DNA from: JBBRNH01 sp038230415
GTDB lineage: Bacteria; Bacteroidota; Bacteroidia; Cytophagales; Spirosomataceae
Reading direction: 5' to 3'
Assembly: GCA_038230415.1 (NCBI GenBank)
Contig: JBBRNH010000094.1
Coordinates: forward strand, 1-21,014
Length of the DNA stretch: 21,014 bases
Shown here: positions 14,979 to 21,014 of the stretch, in pieces
Layout: each line of letters opens with the position of its first letter
Numbering within the stretch: the first letter of the stretch is position 1
Notes under the pieces: generated by a model
Told to the model about the DNA's origin: nothing
The model's database searches: none
Seen by the model: the letters and a program-made list of their open reading frames with translations, nothing else
Position numbers and translations under genes: made by a program

Positions 14979-15899
14979 ATGCTCCAGATTGCCCACGATC
15001 CGATTTACTGTTTGCCCCTGCCGGTGAGTTCAACGGGTGAGCCGCACCGTTTTCCGATGAGTAAGTATGAGCTTATCCCCGAACAACTGCTTTACGAAGG
15101 CACCTGCACACCCCAGAGCTTTTTTTCGCCCGCGCCCGTCGAGGACCGCTGGGTGTTGGGCGTTCATACGGCAGAGTACGTCCGGCAGTTGCAGACGCTC
15201 ACTGTTTCGGCCACGATGATGCGCCGGATTGGGTTTCCGCTCACCGAAACGCTCATAAAACGCGAGTGGATGATTACCCAGGGAACGATTGACTGCGCCC
15301 GGATTGCCCAACGCGACGGTGTGGCGCTGAACGTTGCCGGTGGTACGCATCACGCCTTCCCCGACCGGGGCGAAGGCTTTTGCCTGCTCAATGATGTGGG
15401 GATAGCGGCTAACTATCTCCTTGAAAATCAACTGGCCCGGCAAATTCTGGTGATTGATTTAGACGTGCATCAGGGTAACGGCACAGCGGTGATGTTTCAG
15501 GCCGAACGGCGGGTGTTTACCTTCAGTATGCACGGAAAAGACAATTACCCACTCAAAAAAGAGCAGTCAGATTTAGACATCGAGCTACTCACTGGCACCG
15601 ACGATGCGCTGTATCTGAACATAATATCGGAGACATTGCCCGCGTTGGTCCGGCGGGTGCAGCCCGATTTTTTGTTTTATATAGCCGGGGTTGATATTCT
15701 CGCTACCGACCGATTGGGGAAGTTAGCCGTTTCGCGGGAGGGGTGCCGCCAGCGCGATTTATTCGTGTTTGAGCAGGCCCGCCGGCTCGGCTTACCCATT
15801 GCCGTCTCGATGGGGGGCGGTTACTCACCGCGCATTGCCGATATTGTGGAAGCGCATTGCAACACCTACCGCACGGCAAACAGTGTATTTTTTGATTAG
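14979..15899 (+). CDS. Histone deacetylase-family zinc hydrolase
   Basis: A 306-residue member of the arginase/deacetylase fold, the group that includes bacterial acetylpolyamine amidohydrolases and AcuC-like enzymes. Active-site motifs are intact: GGTHHAF with H124/H125, DLDVHQGNGT with zinc ligands D162 and H164, AGVD with ligand D239, FSMHG, and GGGY with Y282. It should remove acetyl groups from a lysine- or amine-like substrate. Length is typical of the short bacterial form. It is a single gene ending inside a long bidirectional terminator, so its stop codon is part of the hairpin. Confidence 0.92.
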   Translation: MLQIAHDPIYCLPLPVSSTGEPHRFPMSKYELIPEQLLYEGTCTPQSFFSPAPVEDRWVLGVHTAEYVRQLQTLTVSATMMRRIGFPLTETLIKREWMITQGTIDCARIAQRDGVALNVAGGTHHAFPDRGEGFCLLNDVGIAANYLLENQLARQILVIDLDVHQGNGTAVMFQAERRVFTFSMHGKDNYPLKKEQSDLDIELLTGTDDALYLNIISETLPALVRRVQPDFLFYIAGVDILATDRLGKLAVSREGCRQRDLFVFEQARRLGLPIAVSMGGGYSPRIADIVEAHCNTYRTANSVFFD

Positions 15900-15955
15900 C
15901 CAAAAAAGCCGAAACTGTGATCATCAGAGTTTCGGCTTTTTTGGCTAATCAAAAA
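15889..15955. terminator. Long bidirectional intrinsic terminator
   Basis: A perfect 28-bp inverted repeat (arms 15889-15916 and 15928-15955) surrounds an 11-nt loop. A GC core (GCCGAAAC) is flanked by A6/T6 tracts, so each direction ends in a T-run. It lies between the convergent HDAC-like gene and lipoprotein gene and contains the HDAC stop codon at 15897. Confidence 0.93.
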
Positions 15956-15963
15956 CAGGAATC

Positions 15964-16296
15964 CTACGTGTGCGTAACGCCAACGGGTTTGGTGGGTTTG
16001 GGGCCATGACCGGGGCCGCCATGACCGGGACCTTCGGTGCCGCTGTGCGGAGGGGTTGCTGTGCCGCTCTTCGGTGGTTCGGGGTGCTTTTCGGTGCCGC
16101 TGTGCGGGCCGGTCATGGTGCCGCTACCGGGTGTGCAGTTCGTGGGGCCGGTGGCAGTGCCGCTTTTGGGGCCTCCATCGGCTGCGCCGGCGCGGGCGGC
16201 TGCCACTGCGTCGGTGGGCGTAACGGTCGAACTTGTGCAGGCATACCCGCAGGCAAGGGCAGTGAGAAGGCAGCCAACAGCAATTAGTTTTTTCAT
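15964..16296 (-). CDS. Small lipoprotein with Gly/Pro/Thr/His-rich low-complexity repeats
   Basis: A 110-residue protein starting at the ATG at 16296 (MKKLIAVGCLLTALAC). The frame is open further upstream, but only this start yields a signal peptide. The likely lipidated cysteine is C16. The mature part is low complexity, with degenerate units of the type PKSGTATGP and PHSGTE, followed by GPGHGGPGHGPKPTKP. No fold is expected; it may be a spacer-like surface lipoprotein, and histidine content could allow metal binding, though that is speculative. At DNA level the repeats occupy about 16005-16180. The open reading frames seen here on the opposite strand are shadows of this bias. Confidence 0.7.
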   Translation of the reverse strand: MKKLIAVGCLLTALACGYACTSSTVTPTDAVAAARAGAADGGPKSGTATGPTNCTPGSGTMTGPHSGTEKHPEPPKSGTATPPHSGTEGPGHGGPGHGPKPTKPVGVTHT

Positions 16297-16440
16297 TGGT
16301 TTATACGGTTTTGGTCGTTGATTCGGGCAGTCCGAACGGTCAATAACCAGTACTCCTGTTAGGATGGCATCGTTGCAAGTAGTGTTAAAAAAAGTGATTA
16401 AGTAGGTATGTTCATTTTTGGCAGAACCGAACGTGTTACC

Positions 16441-16511
16441 CACCGCCCCCAGGCTGTGGGCATCCAAACTAACAGACTTCCCGCCTGAAACGGCACAGCC
16501 TGGGGGCGGTG
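16441..16511. repeat. Long palindromic element (18-bp arms, 35-nt loop)
   Basis: Perfect arms at 16441-16458 and 16494-16511 (CACCGCCCCCAGGCTGTG and its complement) lie in the 228-bp gap between bshB1 and the lipoprotein gene. There is no T-run on either side. A near-identical 10-nt direct repeat flanks it (CCGAACGTGT at 16427-16436, CCGAACTTGT at 16512-16521). The rest of 16297-16440 shows nothing I can identify. Confidence 0.85.
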
Positions 16512-16524
16512 CCGAACTTGTCAG

Positions 16525-17244
16525 TCATACCAACGAAAATAAGTCGTTCACGCCCAGCATCCGCCGGGTAACAAAGCCCTCGCCAAACTCCACGCCAATC
16601 CGGTGGCCGTGTTCGCGGGTGCGGGCCTCCAAGAATTTCATGAACGCTTCGCCCGAAATATAACTTTGCGGCTCGGTACTATCAGGATTAAAAAACTGGC
16701 TTTTGTAGGCGTTGATGGCCGCAATCTTGCCGCTCCAATAGGGCGTAATGTCAACCACAAAATCGGGAGTCAATGACCGATCCTGAATAAAATTATAAAC
16801 ATAGCCGGGCCGGTGCGCTTCCTGCAACTGCCCGTCTTTTCCGGTAGTGTTTATTTGCCGAAGGCCCGCGTAAAAACAGGCATCGTTCACCAAGTCGGCG
16901 GCCCGTCCGTGGTCGGGGTGGCGGTCGTCGGGGGCGTTGGTCAGCACGATTTTTGGCTGATACTGCCGGATAACGGCAATCAGGGCGAGTTGGTGGGCTT
17001 CGTCATTACAGAAAAACCCGTCGCGGAAACCCATATTCTCGCGGGCCGAGAGTTTCATAATCCGGGAGCCTTCGGCGGCTTCGGCGGCCCGGATGTCGGG
17101 GGTGCCGCGGGTGCCGAGTTCGCCCCGCGTGAGGTCAACACCGGCCACGGTGCGGCCCTGGGCCACGAGTAACAGCACCGTACCGGCGCAGGTCATTTCA
17201 ATATCGTCGGGGTGGGCGGCAATGCAGAGTACGTCAACGGGCAT
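16525..17244 (-). CDS. bshB1: N-acetyl-alpha-D-glucosaminyl-L-malate deacetylase (bacillithiol biosynthesis)
   Basis: A 239-residue zinc deacetylase of the PIG-L/LmbE family, catalysing the second step of bacillithiol synthesis. Motifs are AAHPDD (H11, D13, D14), TRGELGTRGTPDIRAAEA (about 39-56) and RHPDHGRA (H109, H112), which together are characteristic of BshB1 rather than of mycothiol MshB. Start at ATG 17244 (MPVDVLCIAAHPDD) is preferred to the longer frame to 17298, whose extra 18 residues lack conservation with the fold. BshA and BshC are not in the window, which is usual because these genes are scattered in Bacteroidota. It is divergent from the nitrilase-fold gene. Confidence 0.93.
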   Translation of the reverse strand: MPVDVLCIAAHPDDIEMTCAGTVLLLVAQGRTVAGVDLTRGELGTRGTPDIRAAEAAEGSRIMKLSARENMGFRDGFFCNDEAHQLALIAVIRQYQPKIVLTNAPDDRHPDHGRAADLVNDACFYAGLRQINTTGKDGQLQEAHRPGYVYNFIQDRSLTPDFVVDITPYWSGKIAAINAYKSQFFNPDSTEPQSYISGEAFMKFLEARTREHGHRIGVEFGEGFVTRRMLGVNDLFSLV

Positions 17245-17247
17245 ATT

Positions 17248-17338
17248 GGTTTGTGGTTTGTGGTTGTAACGAATGAACAGGCTGTGCAAAAACGGCACTC
17301 TTTGGCGAGCGAAAACTACGAACTACAAACCACAAACC
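17248..17338. repeat. Imperfect inverted repeat in a divergent intergenic region
   Basis: Arms at 17248-17265 and 17321-17338 match in 17 of 18 positions (GGTTTGTGGTTTGTGGTT and near-complement), with one G-U-type difference. They lie in the 149-bp region between bshB1 and the nitrilase-fold gene and may be an operator or mRNA stem for the bshB1 leader. No good TAnnTTTG box is found; TATCTTG, one T short, lies around 17351. Confidence 0.55.
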
Positions 17339-17393
17339 GGCACAATCGTTATCTTGCCGCGTTACAACAGCCCCGCGATACCGTCTTTACGTC

Positions 17394-18407
17394 ATGTATA
17401 AAGCCCTTGCCCTTCAGCTAACCTGCCAATCCGTAAATGCCTGCACCGACCGTGCCGGGGCCGAAACCCAGATGCTCCAAACCATAGAACGGGTAGAGCG
17501 GCAGATTATCGCCAGTATCAGTAGCATCGGGCGAGACACGCTGTTAGTGGTGGTGCCGGAGCATTTTTTGACCGGCTTTCCGATGGGCGAAACCCTGGAA
17601 GGCTGGGCCAACAAAGCTGCCTTAGAGATAGACGGGCGGGTTTATGAAGCCCTCAGCGCAATGGCTCAACGGCAGCAGATTTACTTCTCCGGCAACGCCT
17701 ACGAACAGGACCCGCACTTCCCCGAACTCTACTTTCAGACCAGCTTCATCATCGGGCCAAATGGCAACCTGCTCCTGCGCTACCGGCGGCTCAATGCGTT
17801 CTCGACCCCAACACCGCACGACGTTTGGGCTTATTACTTAGACGCTTACGGCTACGACGCGGTGTTTCCGGTGGTCAAAACCAACATCGGTAACTTAGCC
17901 TGTATTGCGGGTGAAGAACTGCTTTTCCCGGAAGTGGCGCGGTGTCTCGCCATGCGCGGAGCCGAGATTTTTCTGCACTCGACCGCCGAAATCAGTTCGC
18001 CGATGTTGACCCCGTCAACGGTGGCAAAACTGGCCCGCGCCACCGAAAACATGGCATACGTGGTGTCGGCAAATGCTGCCGGGCTGACCGGAACCGCCAT
18101 TCCCGAAAGCTCGATGAATGGCGGTTCCAAACTCGTTGACCCCAAAGGCTTGGTGCTGGCCGAAGCCGGGCCGGGCGAGAGTTTAGCGGCCCACGCCGAT
18201 ATTGATATTGCGGCTTTGCGGGCGTTTCGGCAGCGGCCCGGCACCCACAATCTGCTGGCCCGGCAACGGTTTGAACTCTACGCCGAGAGTTATGCCAGCC
18301 ACAGTTTTTACCCGCCCAACACGCTGCTCGCTGAAACCGCCGAACGGTCTCATTTCACCAAAACGCAACAGGAAGTGATTGATAAATTGAAGCGCGAAGT
18401 CTTCTGA
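17394..18407 (+). CDS. Nitrilase-superfamily (carbon-nitrogen hydrolase fold) protein with altered active site
   Basis: A 337-residue protein with the nitrilase fold: the Glu motif VVVPEHFLTG (E56), LLLRYRRLN where the catalytic lysine is expected (R131/R132), and NLACIAGEELLFPEVARCLAMRGAE around the nucleophile. In active nitrilases the cysteine lies five residues before FPE; here that position is G173, and the nearest cysteine, C170, is three residues earlier. Only one of the E-K-C triad is therefore in place. I recall related proteins with Ser or Ala in this spot, so it may be a family-wide change, either a pseudoenzyme or shifted chemistry. No signal peptide. The two downstream genes are co-directional, with a 32-bp gap to the antitoxin-like gene. 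Confidence 0.8.
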   Translation: MYKALALQLTCQSVNACTDRAGAETQMLQTIERVERQIIASISSIGRDTLLVVVPEHFLTGFPMGETLEGWANKAALEIDGRVYEALSAMAQRQQIYFSGNAYEQDPHFPELYFQTSFIIGPNGNLLLRYRRLNAFSTPTPHDVWAYYLDAYGYDAVFPVVKTNIGNLACIAGEELLFPEVARCLAMRGAEIFLHSTAEISSPMLTPSTVAKLARATENMAYVVSANAAGLTGTAIPESSMNGGSKLVDPKGLVLAEAGPGESLAAHADIDIAALRAFRQRPGTHNLLARQRFELYAESYASHSFYPPNTLLAETAERSHFTKTQQEVIDKLKREVF

Positions 18408-18439
18408 AAAAGTGCTATTTTCGTGGAAACAAAACAGGT

Positions 18440-18667
18440 ATGACAACCGAGGTAATCAAAACCAATATTCACCGTCTGATAGACTCCGTTGAGGACGATC
18501 AATTTCTGAACGCCCTCTATACGATTCTGGAAAAGCACGCAATCACGACAACTGACTTCTGGACGGCGTTATCCCCTGACGATCAGGCAGCTATCCGGGC
18601 CGGTGTTGCCGATGCCGATGCCGGGCGGGTGCGCCCGATGGCCGACGTGATGCAGAAATATCAATAA
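18440..18667 (+). CDS. Antitoxin-like protein (putative addiction module component), apparently orphan
   Basis: A 75-residue protein with the layout of the small antitoxins that precede RelE/ParE toxins in Bacteroidota. A helical N-terminal half (IHRLIDSVEDDQFLNALYTILEK) is followed by a C-terminal LSPDDQAAIRAGVADADAGRVRPMADVMQKY segment, in the manner of the E/D-G-R-x-hydrophobic tail that wraps the toxin. The stop overlaps an ATG (TAATG at 18665-18669), the spacing typical of a coupled toxin gene, but the following frame holds only eight codons. No complete toxin follows before the alcohol dehydrogenase gene. Assigned by pattern, not by a named family. Confidence 0.7.
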   Translation: MTTEVIKTNIHRLIDSVEDDQFLNALYTILEKHAITTTDFWTALSPDDQAAIRAGVADADAGRVRPMADVMQKYQ

Positions 18668-18693
18668 TGGAAGAATTGTACGATTTTTTTTGA
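18667..18693 (+). pseudogene. Possible remnant of a RelE/ParE-type toxin gene (8 codons)
   Basis: An ATG overlapping the antitoxin stop opens a frame reading MEELYDFF, then TGA, after an eight-T run. The motif resembles the first amphipathic helix of RelE/ParE toxins (ELEELYDFI-like), so this may be the scar of a deleted or frameshifted toxin. With only eight residues the assignment is inference. Confidence 0.3.
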
Positions 18694-18699
18694 TAACCC

Positions 18700-19743
18700 A
18701 TGATGACCGTAAATGGCTATGGAGCCGACAACAAGACAGCCCCGATTGAACCACTTCGTTTTGAGCGACGCGACGTTGGCCCGGCTGATGTGCTGATTGA
18801 TATTTTGTACTGTGGCGTGTGCCACTCCGACATTCATATGGCCCGTAGTGAATGGGGGCCGTCGGTGTATCCCATCGTTCCCGGCCACGAGATTGTGGGC
18901 CGCGTGACCGCCGTTGGCAGCGACGTGACCAAATTTGCCGTTGGCGAACTGGCCGGCGTGGGCGTTTTCGTGGATTCGTGCCGAACCTGCCCGTCCTGCA
19001 CAGGCGGCCTGGAACAATACTGCGACTACGGTATGACCCCGACTTACAACGGCTACTACCGTGATGGCATCACGCCCACCTTCGGCGGCTACTCGGCCAA
19101 CTACGTCATTGACGAAAAATACGCCCTGCACATTCCGTTCACCACGCAGTTAGAATCCGTTGCGCCGTTGCTGTGCGCCGGTATCACCACCTATTCGCCG
19201 TTGCGGTTTGCGGGCGTGGGCAAGGGTCATAAAGTAGCGGTGCTGGGATTGGGTGGGTTGGGTCATATGGGCGTTAAATTCGCGGCTTCGTTCGGGGCCG
19301 AGGTCACAATGCTCAGTACGTCGCCCGACAAAGAAGCCGATGCCAAACGGTTGGGCGCACACCACTTTGTGCTCACAACGGACAAAGCCCAGCTTAAACC
19401 CCTGCGAAACCAGTTCGATTTTATCCTGAACACCGTTGCGGCTGTCCATAACCTGAATCAATATATAGACCTCCTCAAACCCGACGGCAAAATGCTGATT
19501 GTTGGTTTGCCACCCGCAGACCTGCAAATCAGCGTGGGGAAGCTGGCCGTAAAACGGCGGAGCATCATGGGGTCGAACATCGGTGGAATTAGCGAAACCC
19601 AGGAAATGCTGGATTACTGCGCGGCCCACAACATTGTTTCTGATGTAGAGGTTATTGCCATGAAAGACATTAACCAGGCCTACGACCGGATTCTCAAATC
19701 AGATGTCAAGTACCGATTTGTGATTGACATGAAAACACTTTGA
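18700..19743 (+). CDS. Zinc-dependent NAD(P) alcohol dehydrogenase (YahK / cinnamyl-alcohol-dehydrogenase type)
   Basis: A 347-residue medium-chain dehydrogenase that interconverts aldehydes and alcohols. Catalytic zinc ligands are C41 (GVCHSD), H63 (PGHEIVG) and C159 (PLLCAGIT). Structural zinc is held by C94, C97, C100 and C108 in CRTCPSCTGGLEQYC. The cofactor loop is GLGGLGHMG (about 183-191). The pattern ITTYSPL, FDFILNTVAA and SNIGGISETQEMLDYC is very close, from memory, to E. coli YahK, an NADPH-linked aldehyde reductase. Two adjacent ATG codons start the frame (18700 and 18703), with no way to choose. The gene follows the antitoxin remnant by 6 bp and precedes hicB by 6 bp, so these may be read together. 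Confidence 0.93.
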   Translation: MMTVNGYGADNKTAPIEPLRFERRDVGPADVLIDILYCGVCHSDIHMARSEWGPSVYPIVPGHEIVGRVTAVGSDVTKFAVGELAGVGVFVDSCRTCPSCTGGLEQYCDYGMTPTYNGYYRDGITPTFGGYSANYVIDEKYALHIPFTTQLESVAPLLCAGITTYSPLRFAGVGKGHKVAVLGLGGLGHMGVKFAASFGAEVTMLSTSPDKEADAKRLGAHHFVLTTDKAQLKPLRNQFDFILNTVAAVHNLNQYIDLLKPDGKMLIVGLPPADLQISVGKLAVKRRSIMGSNIGGISETQEMLDYCAAHNIVSDVEVIAMKDINQAYDRILKSDVKYRFVIDMKTL

Positions 19744-19749
19744 CAGGCT

Positions 19750-19989
19750 ATGATTGCTGAATATTTGGGGGCGGCACTGAAGTTGGCCCATTACGAACTG
19801 GAAGACAATACATTCTTTGCCGAAATACCCGGTTTTGCCGGTATCGTGGCTTACGGCGATACGCTCGAAGACTGTCGGCAGCAACTGATTGATGTGTTGG
19901 AAGGCTGGCTGTTACTGGGGATCCGGCACGGACATTCGCTGCCTGTTCTGGACGGAATTAATCTCAACGCTGTTCTCGAAACGGCCTGA
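19750..19989 (+). CDS. hicB: HicB-family antitoxin
   Basis: A 79-residue protein with the partial RNase-H-like fold of HicB antitoxins (LAHYELEDNTFFAEIPGFAGIVAYGDTLEDCRQQLIDVLEGWLLLGI), which would neutralise HicA and may repress its own operon. The C-terminus is short, with no clear ribbon-helix-helix or HTH domain, so autoregulation may be weak or absent. It lies two bases before the hicA frame, in antitoxin-first order. Confidence 0.85.
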   Translation: MIAEYLGAALKLAHYELEDNTFFAEIPGFAGIVAYGDTLEDCRQQLIDVLEGWLLLGIRHGHSLPVLDGINLNAVLETA

Positions 19990-19991
19990 TC

Positions 19992-20223
19992 ATGACCCCG
20001 CTTCGTCCCATTAGCCGTTCCGATTTAATCAAACTATTACGGCTGGCTGGCTTTGTCGGCCCCGAATCGGGTGGCAAACATCGATTCATGGTAAAAGGCT
20101 CGCTGAAACTCATTATTCCCAACCCGCATCAGGGCGATAGTAGTGTATCTTTATTTATCAGCCCGGATTCTTAAACAAGCAGGCATCAGCCGCGACGACT
20201 GGCAAAATTTGCTGGACATATGA
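19992..20223 (+). pseudogene. hicA: HicA-family toxin, frameshifted
   Basis: HicA is an mRNA interferase with a double-stranded-RNA-binding-like fold. The frame starts MTPLRPISRSDLIKLLRLAG and carries the expected GGKHRFMVKG with the active-site histidine, then NPHQGDSSVSLF. It is then derailed and stops at 20172-20174 with ISPDS. In the next frame the canonical C-terminus continues as ARILKQAGISRDDWQNLL, ending at 20221-20223. Removing one T from the run at 20154-20156 rejoins the two parts into a 76-residue HicA. The toxin is thus inactivated by a single-base insertion, or this is a sequencing error or a slippage site. The restored stop overlaps the metF start (ATGA). Confidence 0.85.
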
Positions 20224-21014
20224 CCAAAATCACCGAACACATCCGTAACGCCAACGGCAAACCCATTTTTTCTATCGAAGTGATCCCGCCCGTCAAAGGC
20301 GATTCGCTCAAAAGTTTGCTCGACAACATTGAGCCGCTGATGGAATTTAAGCCGCCGTTTATTGACGTGACCTACCACCGCGAAGAATATCTGGAACGTA
20401 CCCTTCCCGATGGCACAATCCAGAAAATTGTGACCCGCAAACGCCCCGGAACCGTTGGTATCTGCTCGGCCATTATGCACCGTTTTGGCATTGATCCCGT
20501 GCCGCACGTGCTGTGTGGCGGTTTTAGCCGCGACGAAACCGAAGATTTCCTGATTGACCTGCATTACCTCGGTATTGATAACGTGCTGGTGCTGCGTGGA
20601 GACCCGGCCAAACCTTTCAAAGATTTTAAGGCCAAAGAAAACGGCTACGCCTACGCCAGTGAACTCATCGGGCAGGTGGCCGACATGAATCAGGGCCGGT
20701 ATCTGCACGAAGAAGACACGCCGATGGCTCCCAGCAATTTCTGCATCGGGGCAGCGGCCTATCCCGAAAAACACTTCGAGGCCGCCGACCATGAGATTGA
20801 TTTTGAGTACCTCAAGCAGAAAATCGAGCGGGGAACGGATTACTTAGTGACGCAGATGTTTTTCGATAACAGCAAGTATTTCTCGTTCGTGGAGAAATGT
20901 CGGCATAACGTCAATACAATTCCGATTATTCCTGTTCTGAAACAGTTGAGTACGCTCAAACAACACTACATTCTGACACTGTTTTTTAAACTCGAAATGC
21001 ACGAAACGTTGAGA
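20220..21014 (+). CDS. metF: 5,10-methylenetetrahydrofolate reductase (partial)
   Basis: Reduces 5,10-methylene-THF to 5-methyl-THF for methionine synthesis. The 265 codons present begin MTKITEHIRNANGKPIFSIEVIPP and include PFIDVTYHREEY (about 46-57), the FAD/folate-barrel segments GICSAIMHRFGIDPVPHVLCGG, YLGIDNVLVLRGDP, and FCIGAAAYPEKHFEA, then TDYLVTQMFFDN. The frame is open to the right edge, so the C-terminus is missing. The start ATG overlaps the ancestral hicA stop (ATGA). The last 30 codons contain several unusual residues where MTHFR is conserved: PVLKQ in place of PGLKP, and LTLFF where LPRxF is expected. This could be divergence or poor sequence near a contig end. Confidence 0.93.
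   Translation, partial: MTKITEHIRNANGKPIFSIEVIPPVKGDSLKSLLDNIEPLMEFKPPFIDVTYHREEYLERTLPDGTIQKIVTRKRPGTVGICSAIMHRFGIDPVPHVLCGGFSRDETEDFLIDLHYLGIDNVLVLRGDPAKPFKDFKAKENGYAYASELIGQVADMNQGRYLHEEDTPMAPSNFCIGAAAYPEKHFEAADHEIDFEYLKQKIERGTDYLVTQMFFDNSKYFSFVEKCRHNVNTIPIIPVLKQLSTLKQHYILTLFFKLEMHETLR

Noticed and set aside
16005..16180. Possible CRISPR-like repeats
   Set aside because: The repeats are short, degenerate, in frame and part of a coding region, with no regular spacers.
15970..16321. Two plus-strand frames rich in Gly/Ala opposite the lipoprotein
   Set aside because: They are shadows of the low-complexity lipoprotein gene and lack plausible starts or domains.
16441..16511. Cobalamin or other riboswitch
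   Set aside because: The long perfect stem and simple loop do not match any riboswitch core I know, and it lies downstream rather than upstream of bshB1.

Overview
The window comes from a Bacteroidota chromosome, most likely the order Cytophagales (Spirosomaceae-type genera such as Spirosoma or Rudanella). The evidence is a TonB-dependent receptor with an N-terminal carboxypeptidase-like domain paired with a DUF4249 lipoprotein, BatB/BatC-like proteins, a bacillithiol deacetylase, and repeated TAnnTTTG -7 promoter boxes instead of Shine-Dalgarno signals. The assignment rests on protein character and promoter style only. Most of the window is core-type gene content with few signs of transfer, except around the tRNA cluster and the toxin-antitoxin remnants.

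Layout. 1-6019 is a minus-strand block: the aspartokinase part of a ThrA-type enzyme (runs off the left edge), a DUF4249 lipoprotein and its TonB-dependent receptor, a SnoaL-like/helix-hairpin-helix fusion, and an OmpA-family protein. 6224-7285 (+) is an unrecognised protein ending at a strong hairpin terminator. 7342-8294 (-) is a three-gene tRNA operon, Ser(GCU)-Pro(UGG)-Arg(UCU), behind a good Bacteroidota promoter. 8450-10176 (+) holds BatB- and BatC-like proteins. 10266-13579 (+) is a tight run of thiolase, PurC, dCMP deaminase and ACP phosphodiesterase. 13564-14928 (-) encodes two poorly characterised proteins. 14979-15899 (+) is a histone-deacetylase-like hydrolase, separated by a 28-bp bidirectional terminator from a low-complexity lipoprotein (-). 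BshB1 (-) and a divergent nitrilase-fold protein (+) follow. The right end (+) carries an orphan antitoxin-like gene, a YahK-type alcohol dehydrogenase, a hicB gene with a frameshifted hicA, and metF (runs off the right edge).

The highlight is the tRNA-Arg(UCU) gene at 7342-8004. It is split inside the anticodon, between U34 and C35, by a 589-nt group I intron whose P1-P9 helices can all be placed except for an uncertain P5. Its core closely resembles, from memory, the Azoarcus tRNA-Ile and Anabaena tRNA-Leu introns (IC3 type). An HNH endonuclease gene sits inside it on the OPPOSITE strand, and its 3' end is antisense to the ribozyme's P2, P3 and P4 strands. Host tRNA, ribozyme and homing endonuclease therefore share the same base pairs on both strands.

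Secondary points are a nitrilase-family protein lacking two canonical triad residues, a hicA broken by one extra base, an orphan antitoxin followed by an eight-codon toxin-like stub, a 19-bp tandem duplication that sets the PurC C-terminus, and an unexplained 18-bp palindromic element at 16441-16511.
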